A stretch of 64,000 nt of DNA from positions 127,004,970-127,068,969 of the forward strand of contig CM043962.1 of assembly GCA_014529385.2 (NCBI GenBank), in the 5' to 3' direction. Below the pieces are notes generated by a model that was given only the letters and a program-made list of their open reading frames with translations, was not told the origin of the DNA and searched no databases. This DNA comes from Adiantum capillus-veneris. Its lineage: Eukaryota; Streptophyta; Polypodiopsida; Polypodiales; Pteridaceae. Below, piece after piece: positions 53,453 to 64,000 of this stretch (its first letter is position 1; each line of letters starts with the position of its first letter). The position numbers and the translations under genes were made by a program.

Positions 53453-53790
53453 ATTCTCTTAGGCATGCTCTTTTCACCAGCACCTGCCTTCTCAGTTTCT
53501 CCAATTTGGGTGATCTTTGGTGAGCGCCCGTAGGTTAACAAATACTTTGGGAAGGCTTGTACAATTTAATCTGTTCAAAATTTCCATTCAGGCTCATTTC
53601 GGCCTTCGTTTCCACTACAAGAAGTATTGTGCAGGCAATTTCATCCTTATGTGCAAAATTTATGTCATTGAAATTTCTTGTGAGACAGGTCCTTGATAGT
53701 CTTCTTTGTGTTGTGTTGTATAGCACATGTTGGTCCTACTTCATTTTACCTCTTTCTAGGTAGTTTTCACATCGGGTGCAGTCACTCGTC

Positions 53791-54477
53791 ATGGCTAACA
53801 ACAACACATATGTGTTCAAGATGTTTGCTGCTGAGGATAAACTGGATGGGGACAATTTCCCAATGTGGGCTTACATGATCCAACATGTTCTTGTGTCAAA
53901 GGTTGTTTGGAATGTTGTGCAGGGTATTTGATGTAATCTAGATTCTATGGATACATTTGTTGTTGAAGATGTTGCAGTTTTGGTGGCATGTCTATTGCTG
54001 CTAGACTTGTTTTGCCTACAGCTAAGCAGGCTCGTTGGGATGTTAGAGATGCGCAAGCTCATGAATTGATAATATTATTTGTGAAACTCACTATTACTCC
54101 TCATATTTGCTCAGCTAAATCAGCTAAACATGCTTGGGATATTCTTGTTGGTCTTTATGCAAGTCAAGAATAAAATTGCATTGTTGCGTGAAGAGTTGGA
54201 GTCAAAGATTATGCATGAGGAAGATGACATGGACACCGTCCTTAGTGGTGTCAAGGATATTAATGAGAAACTCATTTCTACAAGAGAAGTTATTTTTGAC
54301 AATTCACTTGTATCGACTGTTCTTGATGCATTGCCAGATTCCTATCAGACTTTTGCTAGTACTTTGACTTATGACCCAAGGAAATCCTGATGTTGTCAAG
54401 TTTGATACATTATGTAGATTGTTGTTGCAGGAGTCACTTTCAAGAAAAAACAAGGCTAAACAACGTGCAATTGAATA
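53791..54477 (+). pseudogene. gag: gag remnant of copia E
   Basis: The ATG at 53791 reads MANNNTYVFKMFAAEDKLDGDNFPMWAYM, close to copia C gag. Stops follow (for example after VVQGI near 53930) and frame changes near 54170 and 54375. Segments KSAKHAWDILVGLYAS and IMHEEDDMDTVLSGVKDIN are still readable. Dead copy. Confidence 0.88.
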
Positions 54478-54559
54478 ATTTTTTCCTGCTCAAAGAAAAT
54501 GTGGTAACAACAATGTAGTCACTTCTCATGGTTCTTCAGCCGAGTAGCAGATCACATGT

Positions 54560-55215
54560 TCCTAATGCTTCTGCCAATACAAGGCTGGATATTCGATTTG
54601 CAATCTCACAAGTCAACAGATTTATGCATAGCCTAGGGTCTAAGCATTGGCAAGCTATTAAGAGGATCTTTCGCCACCTGAGTAACACTTTACATATTGG
54701 TTTGTTTTATCTCGAGGGGGATCATTTCCACAAAATTTACATGCCCTTTTAGACTCAAATTGGGCTAGTTGTTATGACACACAAGTGTCCACGAGTGGTT
54801 TTTGTTTCATACTCGACAGTTCATGCATATCATGGTTGAGAAGAAAGCAACCTACTATGGCCACTTCCACTTGTGAGGTTGAGTAGAGGTAGTCTTCTCA
54901 GCTACGGTTGAGTGTGTAAGGCTCGGACGCCTTATGGCTGATTTGGGTGTTGGACAGGACACTACCAACATCATTAACACTAACAGGCAGAGCGCATTGG
55001 CAATTGAGAGGAACCCACTTTTTCATGCTTGCACAAAACACATTGAGAGGTGCGTTACCACTATTTTAGAGAGAGACTCTCAATAGGAGAGATCATCTTG
55101 GCTTATGTGCCAACACGGGACAACCTTGCAGATCTTTTCACAAAGGCATTGTATAGTGAGGAGTTTGAAGCTTTTTGCAAATTTTTGGGCTTACTCCCCT
55201 TTGTGGATTCATCAT
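54560..55215 (+). pseudogene. RNase H remnant of copia E
   Basis: Starts abruptly at ANTRLDIRFAISQVNRFMHS, matching the copia C RNase H region, and ends with YVPTRDNLADLFTKALYSEEFEAFCK. Stops break the middle part. The gag-RNase H junction near 54540-54560 marks the internal deletion. Confidence 0.88.
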
Positions 55216-55288
55216 GTCCCCATGGCATCGCACTTTCCTATACTCTATGTGCCAGCTCTCATTCACTGCATCACTTAAAGGGGGGATT

Positions 55289-55517
55289 TGTTACCATACA
55301 TATGTGGTAGTGATGTGTGTGAACACACTTAGGACAGTTGGGGCATTTTTTTCCCTCACTACGAGGTTTTCCCCCCCATGCATTGTATATACGCCCATCA
55401 TTCTAGGGCTAAATTGTCTTTTGTTTGTGCACCAAGCAATATACTCTCTGTTGTGTACCTTGAGCTTCTTCATCTTCTCCAAGCTGTGTGTGTTTCCCTG
55501 CAACCCTATTTCCAACG
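55289..55517 (+). repeat. 3' LTR of copia E
   Basis: Begins TGTTACCATACA after the purine tract and ends CCAACG, where CCAACA is expected. Confidence 0.9.
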
Positions 55518-57629
55518 ATAGGATTAATTGTATTCATAGATGGACTTGAGATTTCATACAGCATGGATATATCAAGCTCCAGCATTGCTTGTTTATTTCT
55601 ATCGAGGAGATGCATCACATATCTGGAGGTGTACTACTTTCTATGCTTCATGTTTGTGGACATTTATATTTACTAAATGTTGTTTTTCATGGATTGATTG
55701 AGTGCATTTAATAATGTTTTGTTATGTTCTATTAAAGATGTATAAAATTTTCCTTGCTTTAATTAATTGACATAGAGTTTAGTCTTATCAATGAAGCTTG
55801 AGGTTAGTAGGCTATGACTTTAGGTTAACGCATTGACTTGACCACTAGTCCTAGTTGCTAAAATCATTTGAATGTTTGAGACCTTAGAAGTGTTTTAGGC
55901 ATAAAAAGGCTTGCTCACTCAAACAACCAAGAACACTAATGAGAATACAAAGGAAATGGAAGTAAAAACAAAAGATCCCACAAACGTAAAGCTTAAGTTG
56001 GAAGAAAAATCCCGGCTTGGATACGGTACTTCACTCACATGTATTGCCTTTGGTACTAGAGCTCTAGATGTTCCCTATGTAGGCGCTTTTCTTTGAAAAG
56101 CAAAAAAGGCCCGGGCATACAAAATAAGCACACAAGTCAAATGATTTTAAACTAATGTGAAAAAAATGAAAAATTTGAAATGAAAAAGACTTCTATTTAG
56201 CTTCAAAAAGAAAATTCAAGTTTTTCTTTAGAGTTGTGAGAGTTAGTTAGCTAATCTAAGTTAAAAGACACAATTAGAGAATCTTACATATAGATAATCT
56301 TTCTAGTTTAGCTAGTAGTAGAGGAAATGTTTTAATCCTTAGTCATAGATAAATAATTGTTGATAGACTCATCCATAAGCCCAAAACTCTTGATTAATTA
56401 ATATTAGCAAGTGCAATTTATTTTGTCCTTATTGATAGTGTAAGATTTCATAATTTCTTGTATTTGCTCATTACTACAAATGTGATTTGTCTTCCCCTTA
56501 TGCTTTATTGCCATATGATTGAGCTTGCTACCTTCTTTTTTTTGTAGGGATATTCTTACTCAAGCATCTATCACGATATGGCTTTGTCAAGGACAACAAA
56601 GCTTAAGAAGAGGAAATGTTGGAAACATCCAACACCAACAACTGTTTTCATCTTCTCCATACACACATTTTTCATTTACTATATATAGATTGAGAGGCTC
56701 TTTACGAGTTTCAAATTGTATCTACTATTTTACTTTATCTGCCTTGGGTGATTGGCCATTTATTTTTAAAACTCTAAGCATAAACTTAAATAGTAGGTCA
56801 TATGAAAAGGAAGACATTATTTTGTGAAGATAACCTAAAGCGGAGAAGGAGAAGAAAGAAGCTATGGAGGTGGAAGTTTGGAGCCACATGTACTTGCTAC
56901 ATGAATCGGTTAATGCATGCATTGAACTTGAGTCCTCTTGCTTCTCTCTCTTTCTTTTCATTAACATTGTGTATTAATGTCTTGATGTGTGTGAAAGAAC
57001 TAATCGCTTTCTAATCTCTTGATTGTCTATTGTGTGTTTAATTATGGTGTTGTGTGCATAATTAAAGCTTTGTACATATATCACTCTAATCTTAACCCCA
57101 TGAGCTTGGGTGAGCTTGCGTTTAGGATGTACCTACAAGGATTAGTAGAGAATACAACGAAAAGCATTACATGATTAGTATTAAGGTTAGCATATGTGTG
57201 ACTCAGGGGGGTTCACCGTTCAGTACTCCCTATATGACGTGCATTCGTGGGGTATTAAAAAAACCTCTCTTTTAACATGTCTGAATGACTAAAGCGGCCC
57301 CTTATTTTAGGATTTTTTTTCAAAATTGAATATAAAAACCCCTTATTTTAATGTTTCTCTGTTAAATTGTCTAAAATGTTTGCATTTTAAAACCTCTCCT
57401 TTTGAACTCACGTTATACGTTAACATGATTAGATAGTGCACCCCTCGAGATGTGTGATCACTAATCCCTTTCATTAGTTCTCCCTTCTTTCTATTTTATA
57501 TGATCTCTCATGATTTTTTCACTCTTTCTAAACTCATTCTCTCACATACTCACCCAAGTGTAATGCTTCCATGCCCTAGCCAGGTTGCTACCATTTTCGG
57601 ATTGACATTTTTGTTGATTCATTGGAGCT
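55518..57629. other. No gene recognised
   Basis: AT-rich with short frames only. GGTTCACCGTTCAGTACTCCC at about 57209 is followed by repeated AAACCTCTC(T/C)TTT words, a small low-complexity patch (57260-57410). Confidence 0.5.
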
Positions 57630-58595
57630 ATGCTACAAGAGAGCCAACAAGAGCGCTTACCTCTACAACACCTCAAACCACCACAAAAGGAAGGACGATG
57701 AAGAGAATAGATTTCTGAAGAGAATATGGGCTAATCTTAGCTCACAAATTTTGGCAACCTTATATATACTCAATCTCAAATAGCTCCGAGTAGCTTCCCT
57801 CTACACCGCTACAAGTCCATTATGCTTAGATGCACTAAAGGAAGCAAAGGGGTCAATAAAATCAAAGAAAAGAAGTGAAGAGAAACAATGAAAATCTATA
57901 TACTTTTGCTAATAAAACCAAGGGATACACTTCTTTTCAAACGTCCTTCCATGTGCTAGTAGAGACTCCATAAGCCCTCTCATATATATACATAGCTTCA
58001 CCAGAACCCATTCAAATCAAGTATAATTTGAAAACCCACAAAGTTCAAAAAAAAAAACATAGAAAAAGTGCAGTTTATCCTCAACTAGTTTCACCACAGA
58101 GAGTTGCACACAACATAGCTACCATACCTCAAACCAAGATAAAGAGAGGTCAATATGCAAAGCTAAGCACCCACTTTCATCGGTCCATTGAAGATACACA
58201 CTCTCAACTCACCACACCATGCTCTCGCAAAGCAAGAGGGGGCACCTCAACAGCAAATCTCTCACCCCTCACTGCAAACTGCATGAATATGGAGCTTCAA
58301 GTTCTCTGATGAAACTCCTACTTCACTCATGACCCAAAGCTCATAAAAACTGCGGGGTTTTTTATATTTTAATTGCATTTACTTACTCGTTGAAGTCTAC
58401 ATACACCATGTGTAAAAACATCAAAACAATGTACCTTGCACAATTGGCCTGCATGCATAGAGACAGTTGGCACGAACCGCCTTTGTATACTTTGTACAAG
58501 AATGCTTTATTTACATCCATGAGGTTCAAAAAAACTAAAAAGCATCTCTCAAATTATTTGGGGTGTCTCGCATCATTTCGCAGAAATACTTAACA
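57630..58595 (-). repeat. 3' LTR of element F
   Basis: Aligns with 60426-61535 over its whole length; shared phrases include CAACACCTCAAACCACCACAAA, AAATAGCTCCGAGTAGCT and TTTATTTACATCCATGA. It lacks the 96-bp duplication of the other LTR. Confidence 0.8.
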
Positions 58596-58797
58596 TATTG
58601 TCCCCCCAACAAGCATGGAACACTTTCAAGTGTTTCATGTATACACTTTCGCTTCTTTAGATGCCCTCCAATTTTTATCTAACAAAAAGCATCACTATAC
58701 AAAATGAGAGCTAAAAACAACATAAATTTTCTCACCATGTTGCATCCAACAACCATACACACAACATACCAAAAGCTTCTTCCATAGAAACAAAATC

Positions 58798-60362
58798 TCA
58801 TATGCTCATGAAATCAAACATATATTTTCTCCCTCTGTCATACACATAAAATTGCATAGAATCCAAGCCAAAATCCTTATGCTTCAATTCATACAAATTA
58901 CTAATCTCAAACCTATCCATCAAAGCTTCTACATTCTTAACCATAAATTGTCCAATCAAGTTATTCAAGATATCCTTGCATGTCAAACCATGAAACAACA
59001 CTTCCTATTTTCCATCACACTTGAGTCTATAAAACATTCCATCATCCAAGTTGGTAAGCATATGAAAGCCACTAACACAAAGCATATGCCCATCCATCTT
59101 ATCAGGCTTTCCAAAGCAAAAACCCTCTTTCATTATCCTCAAAACGTCCTCTAAAATTGTCTCTTGCTTGAGATTGGAGCTTGTAAGGACAACTAGCTCA
59201 CCAAACAAACACGAGTAGACACACTATCATCAAAGACCATATCATCATGCAGATATATGGGCTGAAATAAAAAATTAAAGCATCCAAATCAATATCTTTA
59301 ACCTCAACATGGAATTCCATAGAACCTTGTACAACATAACCATCCACATGATCGACAATCATAGGTGTATCATCAAACAAGCCATAAGTGGAAGCATCTT
59401 CTTCAAACATCATAATCTTATGCATAGCCGTAGGATCCATATCGAGCTTAAAGAATGAAAATCAAAAATTTCAAGCTCAATACAAGATTTCATGATAACA
59501 TTTTCAATGCAACCATCTACGACACTCATCAAATAGCCCATACGTAGAGCCAAAGTCGAAGCATTAAGATCATGACAGTCGTCCAAACCATGATGATCAT
59601 CAAACCTTAAATTCTTATATTAAAAAAGAAGAGTCTACAGAGTTCACATCTTGAGCTCCAATTATAGCATACGCTTCCACAACCTCACGTTCCATAGCAT
59701 CAGTAACAAACAGCCTACAAGTGAAAACAAAGTCTCCATCCATTTTCTTATCATTTTTACGCGTGGACTCCAGTCAACCTCAATATCAACCACATCAACA
59801 AGTACATCTTCAAGAGAAAAACCCACAGAATCGTTTGCATTTTCATCAGACATATCAACCACATGTATGACATTGTCTTCCACATGCTTGCATGTTATCT
59901 CATTCCCATGCTTCGCTTCTACTTCACAAAAACTTGCATCAAGCTTCCATAATATATACTTCACCATAGGCCTACCCAAATAAGCTTCTTCATATTGAAA
60001 ATTCACATTCACAATTTTCATAACCTCATTCCTTCTACATATGCCATCAAACACAATGGCTTCATTATCTCACAAATATGCTACTTAACCACATAATCTT
60101 TTATTGAAATCCATGAGCATCCTTTATCTTTTCCCACTACCCTATGCCCCATACATAGCATCATCCATAGTGTACTTTTGAAGTAACTATAAAACTCAAA
60201 CTGCATATATTGGCAAACTAGCATAAAGAGAAAACCATGTTTCTTATCATCATTGTGCTCCCATGAGTCAAATATATCATCACATGATCTCAAGTACCTC
60301 CCCAACCTCTCCAAATCATGCAAAATCATCTTGAATACAAGATTATGAATGGTGATTCCCAA
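58798..60362 (-). pseudogene. Decayed unknown protein of element F
   Basis: All readable segments are on the minus strand in order: 60362-60081 (MILHDLERLGRYLRSCDDIFDS, HRVVGKDKG), 60054-59662 (VEAKHGNEITCKHVED, FSLEDVLVDVVDIEVDW), 59440-59198 (FEEDASTYGLFDDTPMIVD), and 59208-58798 (TILEDVLRIMKEGFCFGKPDKM, then a single TAG, then NLIGQFMVKNVEALMDRFE and LYELKHKDFGLDSMQFYVYDR). The last two join with one frameshift near 59215. No known domain is recognised. It may be a captured host gene or an element-specific protein with no retroviral function. Dead as it stands. Confidence 0.45.
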
Positions 60363-60402
60363 GTGGACTTCAACCTAACAATCAAAGTAGCAAAAAGCTA
60401 CT

Positions 60403-60420
60403 CTCTCCATGGAGGCACCA
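60403..60420 (-). other. Primer binding site of element F
   Basis: TGGTGCCTCCATGGAGAG on the minus strand, five bases inside the LTR; shares TGGTGCCTCCAT with gypsy B. Confidence 0.65.
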
Positions 60421-60425
60421 ATTTA

Positions 60426-61535
60426 TGTAAAGGATTGGAGGATTTGCCTCTTCAACACCTCAAACCACCACAAAGGAAAGAGGGTGAAGGGAATAACTTT
60501 CTTTAAAAAATATAAGTTAATCTTCGCTCACAAATTTTGTCACCTTATATTCAACTTCAAATAGCTCCGAGTAGCTCCTCTACACCGCTATAACTCCCAT
60601 TGTGCTTGGATGCACTAAAAGGCAGCAAAAGAATCAATAAAATCAAAGGAAAAAAGTGAAGGAAAACAATAGAAATCTTTGCACTTTTGCTGATAAAACC
60701 AACAACTTCACTCCTTTTCAAACACCCTTTCCATGTGCTAAGAGAGACTCCATAGGTGCTTCTATAGATACATATAGCTTGATCAAAACCCATTCAAATC
60801 AAGCCCAATTTGAAAACCCATCAAGTCCAACAAAAAAAAAGTCCAAAAAATGATAGAAAGCTTGGAGGGAAACTTGCTCTTTTATACATGTACAAGCAAG
60901 GTATAGCATTGCATAGTCTACCCTTGACTAGCTAGTTGCACCCCAAAGAGCTACACACAACATAGCTATCATGCTTCAAACCAAGATGAAGAGAGATCAA
61001 TATGCAAAGCTAAGCACCCACTTTCATCAAACAATTGAGACAAGACACATTCTCAACTCACCACACCACATTTTCTCAAAGTAAGAGGATCACCTCCACC
61101 ACCAAAGCCCTACCCATTTTCAACAGACAATTGAAACAAGACACATTCTCAACTCACCACACCGTATTTTCTCAAAGTAAGAGGGACACCTCCACCACAA
61201 AACCCCCACCCTTAATTGCATGCTGCATAAATGTGGAGCTTCTTGTTCTCTGATAAAACTTGCACTTCACTCACGATCCAAAGCTTTCGAAGACTTGATT
61301 TTTTTCATAGTTTAATTGCACCACTTACTTTTTGAAGTTTCAACACTCTTACATACACAGCAAAAATATATATCCTACACAACTCGCCCGCATGTGTAGA
61401 AACAACTCACACACACCACCTTTGAACACTTTGTACAAGCATCCTTTATTTACATCCATGACGTTTAAAAAGCAATAAAAAACATATGTCGAAATCGTTG
61501 GGATGTACCGCTTCGTTTCATAAAAACAGCTCACA
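60426..61535 (-). repeat. 5' LTR of element F with an internal 96-bp tandem duplication
   Basis: Partner of 57630-58595. The phrase CAATTGA(G/A)ACAAGACACATT starts at 61032 and again at 61128, so a 96-bp unit is duplicated only in this LTR. Confidence 0.8.
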
Positions 61536-63009
61536 ATGGCAAGATAGACCTCTATTCTCAAAAAGACAAAATTATGCAAATGCTGGAGCAATCTATCAAA
61601 AATTGATGCAAGGGTATTTTTTATTAAAAATCAAATTTTGAGTACTTTAAAATCTCCCCAAACTTCCAAGGGTAGTTTGATAATTTTCTCCTTATCTTCC
61701 TTTGATTCTATCTTTCCACCCCACTAAAATCATTCCACCCCACGTAGAGGTCTCACCCAAACACCTACATTCTCTAGCAATTTAATGAGAACACAATTAT
61801 TGCTAGCAATTGGTCATTGTGTGTTCAATTATTGTTCCACAAATTTAGACACAAAAGCAGCCAAGTTTTAATCAAATTTAGATGCACAAGTACTTCAATC
61901 TTCGTCATTTTCTCTGGCAACTAATTACGTTTCAACAACCAGTCTCTGATTCTTTCTTAATATGACAGAGAAGTCAATTGATGATTAAACAAACAACAAT
62001 ATCATCAAACCCTGATTCAAACACTAAACAGTTCACGTTATAATGGTAAAGAAAACAGTCAAACAAACAAGTAAAAGCATCGTGCATATGTACGTTTGCA
62101 ACAAAACTATTTGATCACTGGAGTCCATTGCAATAACAATGTATATACATATTGAAACCCCTACATGGACATCTTCACAATTTTTCCGTTGGGTGAAATG
62201 CAAAATTGCCTTGGGTCAAAATGGATGGATGCTTAGTTTTTAGCGAACGAGCATACAGGTAAGATTTGCCTTGGACGCTTCAAATTGGGGAGAATATGAT
62301 ATCGGTTAGGAGGTCCTTGGTTGAAAGTTGTTGCCCATGCATTTACCTAAAAGCGCTACACAATAACCTTGTTTTCAAAAGTGGAGTTGTAAAAGGTTAT
62401 ATAACCTTTATCCGGGACAAGGTTTTTGGCCCACCTGCTCATGCATTCACCCAAATACTATCTTATTGTTGACCTGGGTTATGGTCATGAACTTGCTTTA
62501 CTGAGCCATCGAAACACAATGCATAAGGTTCCACCGAAACTTCACGCTATATGAAAAGGCCTTCCAAGCTTTGAGTTGGATTATCTGATTGAAAAGAATT
62601 CCCAAATCTTACCGCTTCGCCCGTCAAAAGCAGAAAATTCATACATAATAACTGAATCCTTGTGTACATAGAGAACCAAATTATAGCTCCAACACTAATG
62701 AGTTGCCAAGTCATCCATATTTTCTCAATGAACAATAACCAGTGTTTTTGAATCTAAAATCAAAAATAGATAAGCTACACCAAGCGGCCGTCTCTCAAAC
62801 AGAGCCTCGATTTAAACAAATGAAACCTCAGCCTCTTACCCCTCCAGCCATGTGTGGTAAGAAACCAAACTTGGTCACAAGCAGAGCTAGGCCTTAAATC
62901 TTCACAGGCCACCTCAGCCAAAAATAAAGAATTGGTGATCATATGGAGCTTCTAGGTGAATAGGACAAAATTATTTAGCAGCTAATAAACACATACATGT
63001 CCAGGCTCT
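61536..63009. other. Intergenic DNA, no gene recognised
   Basis: Short frames without domains. The 62870-63009 part would be the 3' untranslated region of the candidate exon at 63010-63117. Confidence 0.4.
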
Positions 63010-63117
63010 TCAGCTCATGCGATCTTGCAAGTCGGCAAGAAAGCTCGACGCCACAGAGGTCAGTTTCTTCCCAGTCTGCCCCGCCATAGACTTTAGGGCC
63101 AGCATATCTTGAGATAC
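63010..63117 (-). CDS. Candidate terminal exon of a host gene
   Basis: On the minus strand TTGTACCTGCAG is a good splice acceptor. It is followed by exactly 35 codons and a TGA: VSQDMLALKSMAGQTGKK, then LTSVASSFLADLQDRMS. The composition (amphipathic, Ser/Lys) and the clean phase-0 acceptor look like a real C-terminus. Another possible exon upstream at about 63440-63340 reads KMQLAGEEKECLWLSVDMVDI. I do not recognise the protein. It is less repeat-like than its surroundings. Confidence 0.4.
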   Translation of the reverse strand, partial: VSQDMLALKSMAGQTGKKLTSVASSFLADLQDRMS

Positions 63118-63837
63118 CTGCAGGTACAAATTCAACCTATAAGCCATAAACCAACTGAAGTACTGACAATTCTGTCGTTACATGTACACCAAACTACTGA
63201 CAAGATATTGCATCATTAAATGAGGAAAACATACAGGACATTGAGCTCCTCTAATTTATCATAGCAAATCTGATTCCTTTTCCCAAAGGCTTTCCTAGCA
63301 ACTTCTTAACTAAAGAAACCCCAATCTTCATTCCGTCTCATGCGCCAAGATGTCTACCATGTCGACACTTAGCCATAAGCATTCCTTCTCTTCCCCAGCC
63401 AGCTGCATTTTCTTTACAAAAGACAGCAATTTATCATAAAGCCAGCGCTTTGCAAATTAGTAGTTCCAAAAGATAAACTAAGGGCATATTTTTGAAAGTC
63501 CACTCAAAACTGTGATAAGCTGCTGACATGGCATACGCCACAAGCAAGAGAGCAAAGCCAGTGACTGAGCAAAAAGTGATGCCGAACCCAAAGTTGGATT
63601 TGTGTTCAAGTGGGTCATCTGTCCATAGGGTGATTACAGTGGTTTCAGACAGTCACAAGGGGACGGGGGACGGCAGCCTAGGGCCCAGGAAACGGCGGGA
63701 CGTGGACAGACCAACGGACGGGCAGAGATAGCTGCAAGGGGATGATAGGCCCAGCCATTTGGAACGCCTTTTCGGCATGGCAGCTGGTCAAGAACGGCCA
63801 ACGGATGGTTTCTTTTTCAAAAAAAAACTCAGCCCAA

Positions 63838-63960
63838 CATCTATAAACGGCCACATTTTTGGAAGGGTTTTAGGGCCCTTTTAGGAGGTGCTTTGGAGGC
63901 CTTTAAAAGAAGGCGGCCTCTTCTCTTTATCCTCAAGCTCTCCTACGCAGAGTGCTCAAG
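63838..63960 (+). promoter_or_regulatory. Promoter-like region facing right
   Basis: Two TATA-like boxes (TATAAA near 63843 and TTTAAAAGA near 63902), a GGGTTTTAGGGCCC stretch resembling a telo-box next to a GGGCC site-II-like motif, and a pyrimidine-rich leader-like sequence (63915-64000). This arrangement is common before plant housekeeping genes. The gene itself would start past the window. Confidence 0.35.
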
Positions 63961-64000
63961 CCTCACAGGTCACTTGCTCCCTCCCTCTACTCTCGCAAGA

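Larger units (their letters stand above)
53206..55517 (+). mobile_element. Internally deleted Ty1/copia element E (same family as copia C)
   Basis: LTR (53206-53431), primer site (53434 on), gag remnant, then a jump straight to RNase H, a purine tract (AAAGGGGGGATT) and the second LTR (55289-55517). Protease, integrase and most of RT are missing. The LTR sequence is the reverse complement of copia C's LTR with many changes. Flanks (AAAAT and ATAGG) show no target-site duplication. Confidence 0.92.
57630..61535 (-). mobile_element. Non-autonomous LTR retrotransposon F
   Basis: Long direct repeats of about 1 kb (57630-58595 and 60426-61535) flank a 1.8-kb internal part. On the minus strand the right copy is the 5' LTR, with TGGTGCCTCCATGGAGAG (60420-60403) as primer site. 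GTTGGGGGGACAATA (58609-58595 region) is the polypurine tract before the left LTR. No gag, RT or integrase motif is present, so it depends on another element. The primer site resembles that of gypsy B. The left LTR's outer edge is approximate. Confidence 0.75.

Overview
The window looks like transposon-packed nuclear DNA of a land plant with a large genome. The evidence is several plant-type LTR retrotransposons (Ty3/gypsy and Ty1/copia), initiator-Met-type primer sites (TGGTATCAGAGC), long dinucleotide arrays and spliceosomal exon signals. I see no rRNA, tRNA gene, CRISPR array or bacterial-style operon. The sequence alone does not let me choose between fern, gymnosperm or flowering plant.

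Layout. (1) 1-3.0 kb: minus-strand gypsy fragment A (gag, pre-gag ORF, LTR). (2) 3.2-4.8 kb: a broken ORF of unknown function and a cluster of TCTATCGCGATAGA palindromes. (3) 6.6-18.7 kb: a large minus-strand gypsy element with its 5' LTR and primer site at about 18.0 kb, then ORF0, gag, protease, RT-RNase H and integrase. It has two unusual features: two HHCC zinc modules in the integrase and a second retropepsin after the integrase. The palindrome recurs in its leader at a spacing of about 299 bp. (4) 18.8-27.4 kb: a second minus-strand gypsy family arranged as (RT-RNaseH-aRNaseH-IN)-LTR-(gag-PR-RT), i.e. two partial copies sharing one LTR. (5) 27.8-30.9 kb: decayed tandem repeats that on the plus strand still read as an Arg/His/Asp-rich protein. 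(6) 32.1-37.4 kb: a complete but dead minus-strand copia with two 227-bp LTRs. (7) 38.0-41.5 kb: the most unusual locus. A minus-strand decayed multi-exon gene starts with a histone H3-like protein (tail and full histone fold) and continues into exons that resemble a Ulp1/SENP-type cysteine protease and a Lys-rich tail. An array of four hairpins lies just upstream and a small acidic ORF with a TATA box lies at the other end. (8) 46.4-50.6 kb: a plus-strand copia with a long intact gag-PR-IN frame, cut off in RT. (9) 53.2-55.5 kb: a plus-strand, internally deleted relative of the copia in (6). (10) 57.6-61.5 kb: a minus-strand non-autonomous LTR element (LTRs about 1 kb) with a decayed unknown protein. 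(11) 63.0-64.0 kb: a possible terminal exon of a host gene on the minus strand and promoter-like sequence on the plus strand.

Most coding sequence here is dead. Many premature stops are one C-to-T change away from Gln or Arg codons, which fits decay of methylated, silenced DNA. The candidates for something new are the H3-like/Ulp1-like composite gene with its hairpin array, the gypsy with duplicated integrase zinc modules and a post-integrase protease, and the 299-bp-spaced palindromes.
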